Shown one piece after another: positions 1-8,696 of a stretch of 45,907 nucleotides of DNA. A program made the translations under genes and the position numbers. Numbering within the stretch: the stretch's first letter is position 1; the number at the start of each line of letters is the position of its first letter. Source of the stretch: a virus. The notes beneath the pieces were generated by a model that did not search any database, had not been told where the DNA came from, and saw only the letters and a program-made list of their open reading frames with translations. The stretch lies in IMG/VR virus record IMGVR_UViG_3300032304_001403, positions 1-45,907 of that record; one strand, written 5' to 3'.

Positions 1-8
1 AATAGTAT

Positions 9-16
9 GCTAAATA
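9..16 (+). promoter_or_regulatory. Late-type promoter box upstream of the sheath gene
   Basis: GCTAAATA resembles the T4 late -10 box TATAAATA. The expected +1 is near position 22, giving a leader of about 28 nt that contains AGGAGA at 35-40, 9 nt before the sheath ATG. It lies at the window edge, so upstream context is missing. Confidence 0.4.
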
Positions 17-49
17 TTATGAGCAACTATTACCAGGAGAATAGGCGAT

Positions 50-3000
50 ATGGCACTAACATCACCAGGCGTACAAGTTACGGTAATCGACGAGAGTTTT
101 TATACACCAGCAGAACCTGGTACCGTTCCTCTTATCGTCGTAGCTTCCGGCCAAGACAAAACCAATGGAGCTGGTACAAGCACAGCTTCGGCAACAACCA
201 AAGCTAATGCTGGCAAAGCATTTAAAATCACCAGTCAACGAGATCTTGTAGATCTGTTTGGTATACCGTTCTTTGAGCAGACAGCGAGTTCAACTCCTAT
301 CCATGGCTCGGAACGCAACGAGTATGGACTTTTAGCAGCATACAGTCTGCTAGGAGTTAGTAATGCTGCATTTATTGTTCGTGCTGATGTGAATCTAGAC
401 GAACTTGCAGCAGAAGTTGATGCCCCGGGAGCGAATCCTTTAAACGGCAAATGGTGGATGGACACACAGGCCACAACCTGGGGTATCCAAGAGTGGAACA
501 GCCAAGCAGCTTCGGTTGCAGGCGGACAAAAATTCACTAACAAACTGCCTATCATATTGACAGATGCAGACAGTCCGGCTAAAATTACAAACAATGCTCC
601 TAAGGCATCTGTAGGACAAATAGGTGACTATGCAGTAGTGTTTGAAACAGTAGGAGACGCTACATACACACATGCCAACGATCTAGCAAGAATCTACTAC
701 AAGTCACCAGGCAATGGCGGTGTTGCAGGCGGAGCAACGGCTGTTGCTGCAGGAGAATGGGTATTGGTTGGATCTCCAGCATGGAAAGCCAGTTGGCCTG
801 TGGTTTCTGAAATAGTGTCAGCTGTAACTGGAACACTGTTTATTAACAATGTTCAATTAGGTGCAGCATTCACTGCCGCTTCAGCTGCTACAATAGCCAC
901 ACGTATTCAGCAAACCGGAATTGAGGGAATCACCGCACAGGCAATAGATGGTAGACTATACATTTATTCGAACGGATACACATCTGATACCGCAGATAGC
1001 ACATTAGGTCAAGGTAACATAACCCTAACTGATGGTACTGGAGCATGGGCTACCAGCACTGCATCAATTGTAGGCACATATCTTGCACCTAAAATACAAC
1101 AATCTCCGCATACTTCTGTACCTGCCTACAAGAGTTCAGAAAATGCAGGCACTGTAAATGGAGTAGCAACTGGCAGTGTGTGGATCAAAACCACTGAACC
1201 CAATGCAGGAGCTCGTTGGAGAACCAAGCGTTGGAGTTCAGCCACTCAATCCTGGGTGGCTGCAGAAGCTCCTATATATGCATCTACCAATGCAGCACTG
1301 TTTAACTTGGATCGCAGCGGAGGTGGCGCAGGCATTTCAGCAGATGCATTGTTTGTACAAAGTAATGCACAAGAAAACAGTGGATTTGATCCTAGCCCAG
1401 AAACTGCAGAGTTCCGTATGTGGTACAGACATCTTGCAGCCGGCCAAAGCACCAGTATCACATCTAATATCATCAAGAGCGGCACACTGACAGGAGCAAA
1501 AACATTTACACTGGCAGAATCGCTGGTCGGTACACTGGCACTAGACACTGCTAAACCTTTGTCATTTACCGCAGCAGGTACCACAGCTGATGCCGACACA
1601 ATCGCTGCTGCTATCAATGCAGCTGGATTTACAAATATTGTAGCTTCGGTGATAACAATCAGCAGTACAGCTCCTACTTCTGCTAGACTAGTGATCACAC
1701 ACACCAAAGGCGGTGATTTTAGACTAACAGACGGTACCGGTACTCCATTGAACACTCTGTTCACAGTCTATAATCTCAGCACAAGACAAGGCACAGAAAA
1801 TTTTTATAATCTTTCATTAGGCAGCGGCGCAACAGGAGCAGCAGATCTCGCCACAGGCGCTGCACAGGATTATTTGGTATCAGGTTGGAAACCCCTAGCT
1901 GCCGAAGATCCAAGATTTGCAGCTGGCCCAAATGCACCTCTCAACGAACCAGCAGATCAACAGTTGTGGTATAATCCCAACTTTGCTGATGTAGATATCA
2001 TGGTTCACAACGGTAACACCTTTGTAGGTTACAGACATTCTTCAGCACCGTTTTATGAAGCTGCAACGGCTACACTGAGAACAGGATATCTACCTATTGT
2101 TGCTGCCAGCAATCCATATATTGCCAACACTACAGTGACAGGTGATCTGTGGATCAGTACAGCTGATCTAGATAATTATCCAACAATCTACAGATACAAC
2201 AATAACCTCACAGACATAGGTGACGTTACACTACGTTGGGAATTAGTAGACAAGACCGATCAAACCACAGAAGAAGGTGTGTTGTTTGCAGATGCTCGTT
2301 GGAATACCACAGGCACAGGCACAGCACAATCCACCCTCGAGGATCTCATAACCAACAACTTCTTAGATCCAGATGCACCTGATGCAGCATTGTATCCCAA
2401 AGGTATGTTACTGTGGAATCTAAGACGCAGTGGTGGAAATGTCAAACAGTATCAAAACAATTACATAGACACTGCCAGCAACAACCCAAGAACCAGTGCA
2501 GATACACTAGCAGGTTCAGCTTTTGTCAGTGGGTCAGGTGTAAGTATGTCCGGCTACTATCCAGATCGTTGGGTTACTGCTTCAGGTAACAATGAAGACG
2601 GTTCAGGCAGTTTCGGTCGCAAGGCACAGCGCAAAGTAGTCACACAGGCTCTAAAATCAGTGATTGATACCAGCCAAGAGATCCGTGATGAGGAACGCAG
2701 AAACTTCAATATCATAGCCTGCCCCGGATATCCAGAAGCAATGAGCAATTTGGTTAACCTTAACATTGACCGAGGCATTACTGCATTTGTCGTAGGCGAC
2801 ACACCATTGAGACTGCCTGCAGATGCTACTTCACTGACCAACTGGGGAACTAATGCAGAATTAGTCACAGACAACAGCGATAACGGTATTGTGACCTATG
2901 ATGAATATTTGGCCACATATTATCCAAATGGATTTACCACAGACCTAAGTGGAGCTAACGCAGTGGTTCCAGCAAGTCATATGATGCTGAAGACTATCGC

Positions 3001-3550
3001 ACTCAGCGACAATGTCAGTTTTCCATGGTTTGCACCAGCAGGTACACGACGTGGCGGTATTACCAATGCCACAGCAGTGGGTTACATTGATGCAGCTACG
3101 GGTGAATTCCAAACAGTGGCACTGAACGAAGGACAGCGTGATACGCTGTATGATCTCAAGGTCAACCCAATTCCATTCTTCAATGGCGTGGGACTAGTAG
3201 CATACGGCCAAAAGACTCGTGCAAGAAATGCATCAGCATTAGATCGTATTAACGTAGCACGTTTGGTAGTGTATCTACGCAGCCAGTTGAACAAGTTGGC
3301 TCGTCCATATCTGTTTGAACCCAACGACAAAATCACCAGAGACGAAATCAAACAGGCCGTAGAAAGTTTATTACTAGAATTGGTAGGATTGAGAGCACTC
3401 TACGACTTTGCAGTTGTGTGTGATGAAAGCAATAATACTCCAGCTCGTATCGATCGCAATGAATTGTATGTTGACATTGCCATTGAGCCAGTGAAAGCCA
3501 TTGAATTCATCTATATTCCATTGCGTATCAAGAACACAGGAGAAATTTAA
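50..3550 (+). CDS. 18: Tail sheath protein, gp18-like, unusually long
   Basis: This is the contractile tail sheath subunit, which polymerises around the tail tube and shortens on infection. The N-terminus (SPGVQVTVIDESFYTP) and the last 350 residues (NPIPFFNGVGLVAYGQKT, then the RINVARLVVYLRSQLNKLARP region and a C-terminal IEPVKAIEFIYIPLRI strand) are typical of T4-like gp18. At 1166 aa it is far longer than T4 gp18 (about 659 aa). The extra length is in the middle, roughly residues 190-850, which is Ala/Gly/Thr-rich. That insert holds two copies of a 65-66 residue module, at about 261-328 and 494-562, each running from a GTL strand through an AATIA-type helix to LTDGTG. The start is fixed by AGGAGA 9 nt upstream. 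The tube gene follows 2 nt after the stop. Confidence 0.93.
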   Translation: MALTSPGVQVTVIDESFYTPAEPGTVPLIVVASGQDKTNGAGTSTASATTKANAGKAFKITSQRDLVDLFGIPFFEQTASSTPIHGSERNEYGLLAAYSLLGVSNAAFIVRADVNLDELAAEVDAPGANPLNGKWWMDTQATTWGIQEWNSQAASVAGGQKFTNKLPIILTDADSPAKITNNAPKASVGQIGDYAVVFETVGDATYTHANDLARIYYKSPGNGGVAGGATAVAAGEWVLVGSPAWKASWPVVSEIVSAVTGTLFINNVQLGAAFTAASAATIATRIQQTGIEGITAQAIDGRLYIYSNGYTSDTADSTLGQGNITLTDGTGAWATSTASIVGTYLAPKIQQSPHTSVPAYKSSENAGTVNGVATGSVWIKTTEPNAGARWRTKRWSSATQSWVAAEAPIYASTNAALFNLDRSGGGAGISADALFVQSNAQENSGFDPSPETAEFRMWYRHLAAGQSTSITSNIIKSGTLTGAKTFTLAESLVGTLALDTAKPLSFTAAGTTADADTIAAAINAAGFTNIVASVITISSTAPTSARLVITHTKGGDFRLTDGTGTPLNTLFTVYNLSTRQGTENFYNLSLGSGATGAADLATGAAQDYLVSGWKPLAAEDPRFAAGPNAPLNEPADQQLWYNPNFADVDIMVHNGNTFVGYRHSSAPFYEAATATLRTGYLPIVAASNPYIANTTVTGDLWISTADLDNYPTIYRYNNNLTDIGDVTLRWELVDKTDQTTEEGVLFADARWNTTGTGTAQSTLEDLITNNFLDPDAPDAALYPKGMLLWNLRRSGGNVKQYQNNYIDTASNNPRTSADTLAGSAFVSGSGVSMSGYYPDRWVTASGNNEDGSGSFGRKAQRKVVTQALKSVIDTSQEIRDEERRNFNIIACPGYPEAMSNLVNLNIDRGITAFVVGDTPLRLPADATSLTNWGTNAELVTDNSDNGIVTYDEYLATYYPNGFTTDLSGANAVVPASHMMLKTIALSDNVSFPWFAPAGTRRGGITNATAVGYIDAATGEFQTVALNEGQRDTLYDLKVNPIPFFNGVGLVAYGQKTRARNASALDRINVARLVVYLRSQLNKLARPYLFEPNDKITRDEIKQAVESLLLELVGLRALYDFAVVCDESNNTPARIDRNELYVDIAIEPVKAIEFIYIPLRIKNTGEI

Positions 3551-3552
3551 AA

Positions 3553-4203
3553 ATGGCAATTACATCGCTTAACAATATTGGTATTCCAACTACCAACGCA
3601 GCAGGCAGCACTCAGGTGCTGTTAATGCCAAAACTAAAATATCGTTTTAGAGTTACACTGTTGGGATTTGGAGTTGCCGCAGCCACTGAACTTACCAAGC
3701 AAGTACAGGATGTTACTAGACCTAAGGTGTCATTCGAAGAAATGACACTAGATGTTTATAACTCCAAGGTAAAATTGGCAGGCAAACATTCGTTAGAACC
3801 AGTGACCCTAACACTGCGTGATGATGCCAGTGGTCAAGTACAGAAATTAGTTGGACAACAGATCCAGAAACAGTATGACTTCATGGAACAGGCGTCTGCA
3901 CGTTCAGGCATTGACTATAAATTTACCATGCGTATTGAAGTGCTTGACGGCGGTAACGGTGCATTAGTGCCAAACACACTAGAGACATTCGAACTCTACG
4001 GTTGCTTCGTGCAAAACGCAGATTATGGTGATGCCAATTATGCAACCAACGAGCATATGACTGTGGCACTGTCTATTGTCTATGATAACTTGGCACAGTT
4101 TGCAGCAGGTGCAGCATCTGTAAGCCCAATTGGCGGAATTGGTGCAGCAGTAGGCAGAACTATCGGTGCAGCTACTACAGGTGCTTCTACAGCACAGGGT
4201 TAA
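3553..4203 (+). CDS. 19: Tail tube protein, gp19-like
   Basis: This is the major tail tube subunit, forming the inner tube through which DNA passes. Residues 20-165 have the gp19 beta-barrel pattern: KLKYRFRVTLLGFG near the start, KVSFEEMTLDVYNSKVKLAGKH in the middle and a LETFELYGCFVQ strand. The protein is 216 aa against 163 in T4; the excess is a Gly/Ala-rich tail from about residue 185. Its position directly after the sheath gene, with a Shine-Dalgarno AGGAGA in the end of that gene, is the classic 18-19 order. A strong terminator lies 14 nt after the stop. Confidence 0.9.
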   Translation: MAITSLNNIGIPTTNAAGSTQVLLMPKLKYRFRVTLLGFGVAAATELTKQVQDVTRPKVSFEEMTLDVYNSKVKLAGKHSLEPVTLTLRDDASGQVQKLVGQQIQKQYDFMEQASARSGIDYKFTMRIEVLDGGNGALVPNTLETFELYGCFVQNADYGDANYATNEHMTVALSIVYDNLAQFAAGAASVSPIGGIGAAVGRTIGAATTGASTAQG

Positions 4204-4217
4204 TAATACCCTCATCC

Positions 4218-4246
4218 AAAGCCCGACTAATAATCGGGCTTTTTTT
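4218..4246 (+). terminator. Rho-independent terminator after the tail tube gene
   Basis: A 9-bp stem AAAGCCCGA/TCGGGCTTT with a 7-nt loop runs into a T tract ending at 4246. It closes the 18-19 transcription unit just before the late box of the next gene. Confidence 0.9.
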
Positions 4247-4251
4247 GTGGC

Positions 4252-4258
4252 ATAAATA
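4252..4258 (+). promoter_or_regulatory. Late promoter box, leaderless geometry
   Basis: ATAAATA ends exactly 5 nt before the ATG at 4264. In T4 the late box TATAAATA occupies about -13 to -6, so +1 would be the A of ATG. There is no Shine-Dalgarno site in the gap. It sits directly after a terminator, as expected for a new transcription unit. Confidence 0.75.
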
Positions 4259-4263
4259 TTTGT

Positions 4264-5388
4264 ATGGCAAATAAATTCACAAGATATCTATCAGAATTCG
4301 GATCCGGCTTGATCGAAGGGTTGACTAAACCCAAAGGTCAAATGGCAGACTATCGCCACGCTACTAGATTATTTGTAGACAATGGCCTGCGACTATCTCC
4401 TAAGACTAAATTTTTGTTTTATGTGAGATTTGAGTTCGACAACACTGTTAGAGGCATGAGTCAGTTCACTGCCAAACATCAAAACGAAGCAGGCCTATTA
4501 GTAAAGTCTGTGGACCTACCAAAATTTAATTTTGATTCTGTGATAAAGAATCAATATAATCGTAAAAAAATCTTATACAAGCAAATCAATTATGATCCTG
4601 TAAACATCACTATGCATGACGACAGCAATGCAGTGATTAATGCCATGTGGGCCCTGTATTATGGTTATTACATAGCAGACAGACATTTACCCGATGCTGC
4701 ATACGGTGCCACACATCTAAGAGCAACCAGCACTCCTCAGGATAATTTTACCTACGGCATGGACAACAAGATATCTCCTCCTTTTTTCACGTCGGTGACT
4801 ATCTATACCATGAGTCGGCGACGATTTGTAGGATACACCTTAGTTAATCCTAGGATCAAAACATGGAGCCACGGTGATATGAATTATTCTGTGTCTGAGT
4901 TCAACGAAAGTACCATGACATTGGAATATGAAGCAGTGAAATACAGTACTGGAAATGTATCTGTAGGCACCCCTAAAGGGTTTGCAACTTTGCACTACGA
5001 TACTGTACCAAGTCCATTGAGTGTAGCAGGCGGTGGTGTTGCAACACTCACAGGACAGGGCGGGGTATTAGATGGTATACAGCAGATATTCGGTGAAGTA
5101 GGCTCTGGAGCCTCATTCAAAACTCCTGGAGGATTTTTAGGTACCGTGGCTAAAACTATAAACACTTATAAAAATTTCCAAGGACTGTCATCAGATCAAT
5201 TAGCCAGTGAGGCTGTCAACATTCTCAGTAACCCTGCTAACATCACAGCAGCAGCCAGTTCAGTTTCGGGATTAGTAGGGGCAAGGTTTCCAAAAAATTC
5301 CGGCACTGAAACTACGACAAAGGCCACACAAAAAAATGTGGTAAGTCGACCAGGTGGAATAGCATTCAATCAAGATGCAGGCAGATGA
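4264..5388 (+). CDS. Baseplate/tail-tube junction protein, gp48/gp54-like
   Basis: This 374-aa protein probably sits where the tail tube starts on the baseplate. It has tube-protein-like features: the LLVKSVDLPKFNFD segment (about 77-90), a QINYDPVNITMHDDSN segment (about 107-122) matching the strand pattern of tube proteins, and SRRRFVGYTLVNPRI at about 185-200. Its length is close to T4 gp48 (364 aa) and gp54 (320 aa), and the C-terminal third is Gly/Ser-rich. The sequence alone does not separate gp48 from gp54. It follows gp19 and has its own late-type promoter with no leader. Confidence 0.7.
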   Translation: MANKFTRYLSEFGSGLIEGLTKPKGQMADYRHATRLFVDNGLRLSPKTKFLFYVRFEFDNTVRGMSQFTAKHQNEAGLLVKSVDLPKFNFDSVIKNQYNRKKILYKQINYDPVNITMHDDSNAVINAMWALYYGYYIADRHLPDAAYGATHLRATSTPQDNFTYGMDNKISPPFFTSVTIYTMSRRRFVGYTLVNPRIKTWSHGDMNYSVSEFNESTMTLEYEAVKYSTGNVSVGTPKGFATLHYDTVPSPLSVAGGGVATLTGQGGVLDGIQQIFGEVGSGASFKTPGGFLGTVAKTINTYKNFQGLSSDQLASEAVNILSNPANITAAASSVSGLVGARFPKNSGTETTTKATQKNVVSRPGGIAFNQDAGR

Positions 5389-5403
5389 TTAAGAGGATAA
5401 CAT

Positions 5404-5769
5404 ATGGCTAGTAATTTACCAAGTAGTATTATAGAAGACAGCGCCGCAGGCACTAAATTGTATTTTGAACGATACGGTGAAACAGCCTTAGAATTTGGTG
5501 CCAACGACGTGACCGCCGCCGTGAGTTTTTTTCGTAAAGCAGGTTTCGATATTGATGCTGCCAATACTTCTGCGATGATACTGTTGAGACAGGCCAAGAT
5601 TGACGGTACACCCATTGGTCAAATATTGGGCGTTTTTAAAAATTACTCATCCGCAGAACTAAATGAAATTGTTATAGAAATACTTAACAATAATCGCGTG
5701 CCAACTTCACTGTTGGGATTTAGAACACAAGATGTTAAACCTAATCAACTTAGAAACATAGCCGCATAA
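5404..5769 (+). CDS. Conserved phage protein of unknown function
   Basis: This is a 121-aa soluble, mostly helical protein of unknown function. It starts 15 nt after the tube-junction gene with an AGAGGA ribosome site 6 nt before the ATG. Its stop overlaps the gp4 start by one base. Similar small proteins occur near virion genes in marine T4-like phages (from memory, not checked). Position between tail and head-completion genes suggests a minor virion or assembly role. No catalytic motif or membrane segment is visible. Confidence 0.6.
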   Translation: MASNLPSSIIEDSAAGTKLYFERYGETALEFGANDVTAAVSFFRKAGFDIDAANTSAMILLRQAKIDGTPIGQILGVFKNYSSAELNEIVIEILNNNRVPTSLLGFRTQDVKPNQLRNIAA

Positions 5770-6209
5770 TGCCTAAATTTGCACAGGGACGATTTGAAAT
5801 GAAAAACCCCAGCAAGTATGTGGGTAAAAAAACTCCGTTGTCTCGCAGCTCGTGGGAATTTGTGTTCATGCGCATGTTAGATGAGCATCCCGGTGTAGAA
5901 AATTGGGCCAGTGAAAGTATACAGATTCCGTATCGTGATCCACTTACTGGCAAGTACACCATATATGTTCCGGATTTTTTCATTGTATACAAAGACAAAA
6001 TTGGCAAAAAACATGCAGAAGTAGTAGAAGTTAAACCACAGAGTCAAACTCTACGGGAATCAGTAGGTAAAAGCAGATACAATCAAGAACAGTATATTAA
6101 AAATATGGCCAAATGGGAAGCTGCAACTGCTTGGTGCAAGCAACAGGGAATTAGATTTCGAGTGGTAAACGAAGGCGATATTTTCCATCAAGGCGCTAAA
6201 CGGAAATAA
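5769..6209 (+). CDS. 4: Head completion protein, gp4-like (gp50/65)
   Basis: This gp4-type protein of 146 aa is close to T4 gp4 (about 150 aa). In T4 gp4 is needed to finish packaged heads before tails join. It has the TnsA/PD-(D/E)xK-like core: an SSWEFVFMRMLDEHPGVENW helix near residues 25-45, then YIPY...TIYVPDFFI (D at about residue 68) and EVVEVKP (E and K near 83-88), which fits the PD...ExK nuclease pattern. It is translationally coupled to the gene before it and lies 7 nt before the small-terminase gene. Confidence 0.8.
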   Translation: MPKFAQGRFEMKNPSKYVGKKTPLSRSSWEFVFMRMLDEHPGVENWASESIQIPYRDPLTGKYTIYVPDFFIVYKDKIGKKHAEVVEVKPQSQTLRESVGKSRYNQEQYIKNMAKWEAATAWCKQQGIRFRVVNEGDIFHQGAKRK

Positions 6210-6216
6210 GTAATGT

Positions 6217-6687
6217 ATGACCAAAAAATTAGAAGACCTGTTTGATCTCGAATCTCAATCTGAGCCAGTCCCACAGCCAGTTCCTGTTCACGAAGAAATC
6301 ACTAGTCTTGATGATCAATATCAAGCAGTGCAAAAGATAGTACAGACACTGCCACAGATACAAGAACTAGATAATCTCGACGAACAAGAACTAGATAATC
6401 TTGCCAAAAAATCAGAGAAAGCCTACGACGAGCTTATGGATCTAGGAATGAATGTAGAAGTGAGATATTCAGGTAGGATATTTGAAGTAGCTAGCTCAAT
6501 GATGGGCAACGCTATCACTGCTAAAAGTAATAAGATAGAAAAGAAACTCAAGGCAGTGGATCTACAATTGAAAAAACTGAAAATAGACAACGATGCAGGG
6601 GTTGATTCTAACAATGTGATCAACGGGCAGGGCTATGTGATTACAGATCGCAATGAGCTGCTGAAAAAATTAAGCGGAAAAGCATAA
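6217..6687 (+). CDS. 16: Terminase small subunit, gp16-like
   Basis: This is the probable small terminase, which forms the ring that regulates the gp17 packaging motor. At 156 aa it is near T4 gp16 (164 aa). It has an acidic N-terminus (LEDLFDLESQ), two predicted helices in the middle with a VRYSGRIFEVASSMMGNAITAKSN segment (about 82-108) typical of phage gp16, then a Lys-rich coiled segment. The neighbours gp4 and gp17 support the call. No clear Shine-Dalgarno site precedes it, so it may be translated by coupling. Confidence 0.72.
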   Translation: MTKKLEDLFDLESQSEPVPQPVPVHEEITSLDDQYQAVQKIVQTLPQIQELDNLDEQELDNLAKKSEKAYDELMDLGMNVEVRYSGRIFEVASSMMGNAITAKSNKIEKKLKAVDLQLKKLKIDNDAGVDSNNVINGQGYVITDRNELLKKLSGKA

Positions 6688-6690
6688 ATA
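6684..6690 (+). promoter_or_regulatory. Late promoter box, leaderless geometry
   Basis: ATAAATA overlaps the TAA stop of the gp16-like gene and ends exactly 5 nt before the ATG at 6696, with no Shine-Dalgarno site between. Predicted +1 is the A of the start codon. Confidence 0.72.
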
Positions 6691-6695
6691 CTCAT

Positions 6696-7262
6696 ATGAA
6701 AACTTTTAAAGAATATCTCGTCGAAAACAAAAAAATCTACAGCTTCAAGATCAAAGTTGCGGGCGATGTTCCTGAAAAATTCCAAGAAGCACTAAAATCA
6801 CGCTTGGATAGCTGCAAGGTCATGACCTTTGAAAAACTCATGACCACTCCTATTCAGAAGCTGCCTCTGGATTTTCCAGGCAAAGAGAATATGCAGGTCA
6901 CTGTGTTTGAGGTAGTTTGTGAATATCCTACAACACCTCCTGAAATCGCCACACATGTCAAAGCCATGGGCATAGACGAAGACTGTTTTCGTGTAAGGAA
7001 CAGCAGTGAACCCACAGAAGCAGATCAAGTGTTGCTGGACAACGAACCCAGCGGTGAAGCTATGTTAGATGAACAGGACATGGATAAAAATGTCGGTAAA
7101 ATCAAACACAAAGATTATTTTGGTGACGACTTCAACAAGGGATTTCTAAAAGATCTAGACAAGGCTGCAAAGACACGCAAGAAGGACGGAGTGCAGACAG
7201 AATATAAGCTGCCTAAGGCCAAAACAGATAAAGTCGGTGCTAAAAGCGCCTTAGGGAGTTAA
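6696..7262 (+). CDS. Probable prohead core protein with capsid-targeting N-terminus
   Basis: This 188-aa protein is of unknown exact function. Its first ten residues, MKTFKEYLVE, match the T4 internal-protein capsid-targeting sequence MKTYQEFIAE in pattern, including the LxE that fits cleavage by the gp21 prohead protease. That suggests it enters the prohead and is trimmed. The middle (about 15-95) looks like an alpha/beta domain with KIYSFKIKVAGDVPEKF; the C-terminal half is acidic then Lys-rich (DDFNKGFLKDLDKAAKTRKK). It lies between the small and large terminase genes and has its own late-type promoter. The targeting role is inferred from the motif. Confidence 0.6.
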   Translation: MKTFKEYLVENKKIYSFKIKVAGDVPEKFQEALKSRLDSCKVMTFEKLMTTPIQKLPLDFPGKENMQVTVFEVVCEYPTTPPEIATHVKAMGIDEDCFRVRNSSEPTEADQVLLDNEPSGEAMLDEQDMDKNVGKIKHKDYFGDDFNKGFLKDLDKAAKTRKKDGVQTEYKLPKAKTDKVGAKSALGS

Positions 7263-7265
7263 TAA

Positions 7266-7982
7266 ATGAATTTCAATGATTTAATGCAGAAAATGAGAGA
7301 GCTGGATCAGCCAGTTGTACAGGCCGAAGCATGTGGCGATCCAATGCCACCTATGCCACCGATGTCTAGCCCTATGAGTACAAAGCCAGATACTCCTCCA
7401 CCTAGTCTTAGTATCAATCTAAATGCTCAGGGCATGGACAACATCGAAAGCATCATGAAGCTGATGACCAAAGTCAATCCAGATATGATCAATCAACCAC
7501 CGAGCATGCCTATGAGCATGCCTATTAGTATTTCTAAACCGTCGCCTATCAGCATGGGGCCGTTGGGAAATCTAGATGCTGGTCCTTTGAAGATGTTGCC
7601 AGACATGGACAGTGATAACGATGACATGCCAGGTGACAAAATGAATCTACCACCAGATCACGATAAAGATCACGCTATGGTTAAAGCATTAGATAAGGAT
7701 GACGACGGCGATCATGATATGGATGATCACGATATTGAAAAGAAAGACAAAGAAGAAGCGTTTGGCAACAGTTTAAATGGATCAGAACCAGAGTATGCAG
7801 ACATAAGTGCTGCCATACCAGACGGTAACGATATGCATAAGCCTAAGAAAAGCTTCAGCGGTAAGCCTTATCGCGGTGATAATCCCATGGCAGCTGGCGC
7901 TTATGAAAGCAAAGATCAACTACGTGCCAGTATACGAGAAGAACTTCTTCAGAGATTGGCAGAAGCTAAAGGAGCGAAATAA
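7266..7982 (+). CDS. Met/Pro-rich acidic protein, possible prohead scaffold component
   Basis: This 238-aa protein of unknown function has low-complexity composition. Residues 25-50 and 75-100 are Met/Pro/Ser-rich (PMPPMPPM), residues 115-165 are strongly Asp/Glu/Lys-rich with His, and the C-terminus is an amphipathic helix (LRASIREELLQRLAEAKGAK). Disordered acidic proteins with a helical tail are common in phage cores and scaffolds. It has GGGAG upstream, and its stop overlaps the next ATG. No enzyme motif is seen. Confidence 0.55.
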   Translation: MNFNDLMQKMRELDQPVVQAEACGDPMPPMPPMSSPMSTKPDTPPPSLSINLNAQGMDNIESIMKLMTKVNPDMINQPPSMPMSMPISISKPSPISMGPLGNLDAGPLKMLPDMDSDNDDMPGDKMNLPPDHDKDHAMVKALDKDDDGDHDMDDHDIEKKDKEEAFGNSLNGSEPEYADISAAIPDGNDMHKPKKSFSGKPYRGDNPMAAGAYESKDQLRASIREELLQRLAEAKGAK

Positions 7983-8638
7983 TGTCAGGATTTAAAATTT
8001 CAACTGAGTCACTAAGACCAGAATTTTATCAAGTAGTAATTACATTATCTGGTGGTGCAGGCACATATCCTACAGCAGACGGCAACGATAACGGAGCAGT
8101 ATGCCCACAAGATCACAGCGCATTTGCTACCAAGCCAACCACATTGGCAATTGGTCGTCGTGTGGCTAGAGGTCATCAACGTTTCTTGGCCATTGTGGAA
8201 AATCTACAAAAATATGCTGATGCACAAATTCAAGACGTGCAGTTTACCAGTGCCGGTGTAACAGTAGCAGCTAATCAAGCAACAGCAGTTACATTTACAG
8301 TGCGGTATGATAGAGGCGGTAATGCAGATGCAACCACAGCCTCCACACTAGATAATCTAATCTTAGCAGGAACTAGATTAGAAATAGGAACCCCATTCCA
8401 ATTTACAGCTACCACAGACGGTACAATTACAGTTGATACAACAGCCAAAGCTCTGCGCTATCAAGTTGCGCAGGCCATTGGAAGAACCAATCATGTTAAA
8501 AGCATGAGAGTGTATGATGGCAGTCAAGGTGCCGAAATTCAAGAATCGTTGACTGTCACATTGCCCGACTCACTTGCAGATATTTACAAAGATGTGGCTG
8601 TGACACTGGTTGATGCAGCAGAAACCATAGACAGTTAA
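7982..8638 (+). CDS. Probable virion structural protein
   Basis: This 218-aa protein is rich in Thr, Ala and Val with alternating hydrophobic strands, for example VQFTSAGVTVAANQATAVTFTVRYDRGG, suggesting a beta-sandwich head or neck decoration protein. It has no recognised family. AAAGGAG precedes the ATG, which overlaps the previous stop. A strong terminator follows, so it ends the unit that begins at 6696. Confidence 0.5.
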   Translation: MSGFKISTESLRPEFYQVVITLSGGAGTYPTADGNDNGAVCPQDHSAFATKPTTLAIGRRVARGHQRFLAIVENLQKYADAQIQDVQFTSAGVTVAANQATAVTFTVRYDRGGNADATTASTLDNLILAGTRLEIGTPFQFTATTDGTITVDTTAKALRYQVAQAIGRTNHVKSMRVYDGSQGAEIQESLTVTLPDSLADIYKDVAVTLVDAAETIDS

Positions 8639-8654
8639 TACAAACTTACAAACC

Positions 8655-8682
8655 AAATAGGCTCTTCGGAGCCTATTTTTTT
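8655..8682 (+). terminator. Rho-independent terminator with TTCG loop
   Basis: A 10-bp perfect stem AAATAGGCTC/GAGCCTATTT closes on a TTCG tetraloop and is followed by Ts. It separates the structural gene from gp17. Confidence 0.93.
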
Positions 8683-8684
8683 CA

Positions 8685-8691
8685 GTAAATA
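8685..8691 (+). promoter_or_regulatory. Late promoter box of the large terminase gene, leaderless geometry
   Basis: GTAAATA ends exactly 5 nt before the gp17 ATG at 8697 and only 2 nt after the T tract of the preceding terminator. There is no Shine-Dalgarno site in between. Confidence 0.65.
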
Positions 8692-8696
8692 AACAT

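Noticed and set aside
1246-1764. Long open frame on the minus strand inside the sheath gene
   Set aside because: It has low-complexity Val/Ala/Ser content mirroring the Thr/Ala codons of gp18, no ribosome site, and the plus-strand reading is a clear sheath protein.
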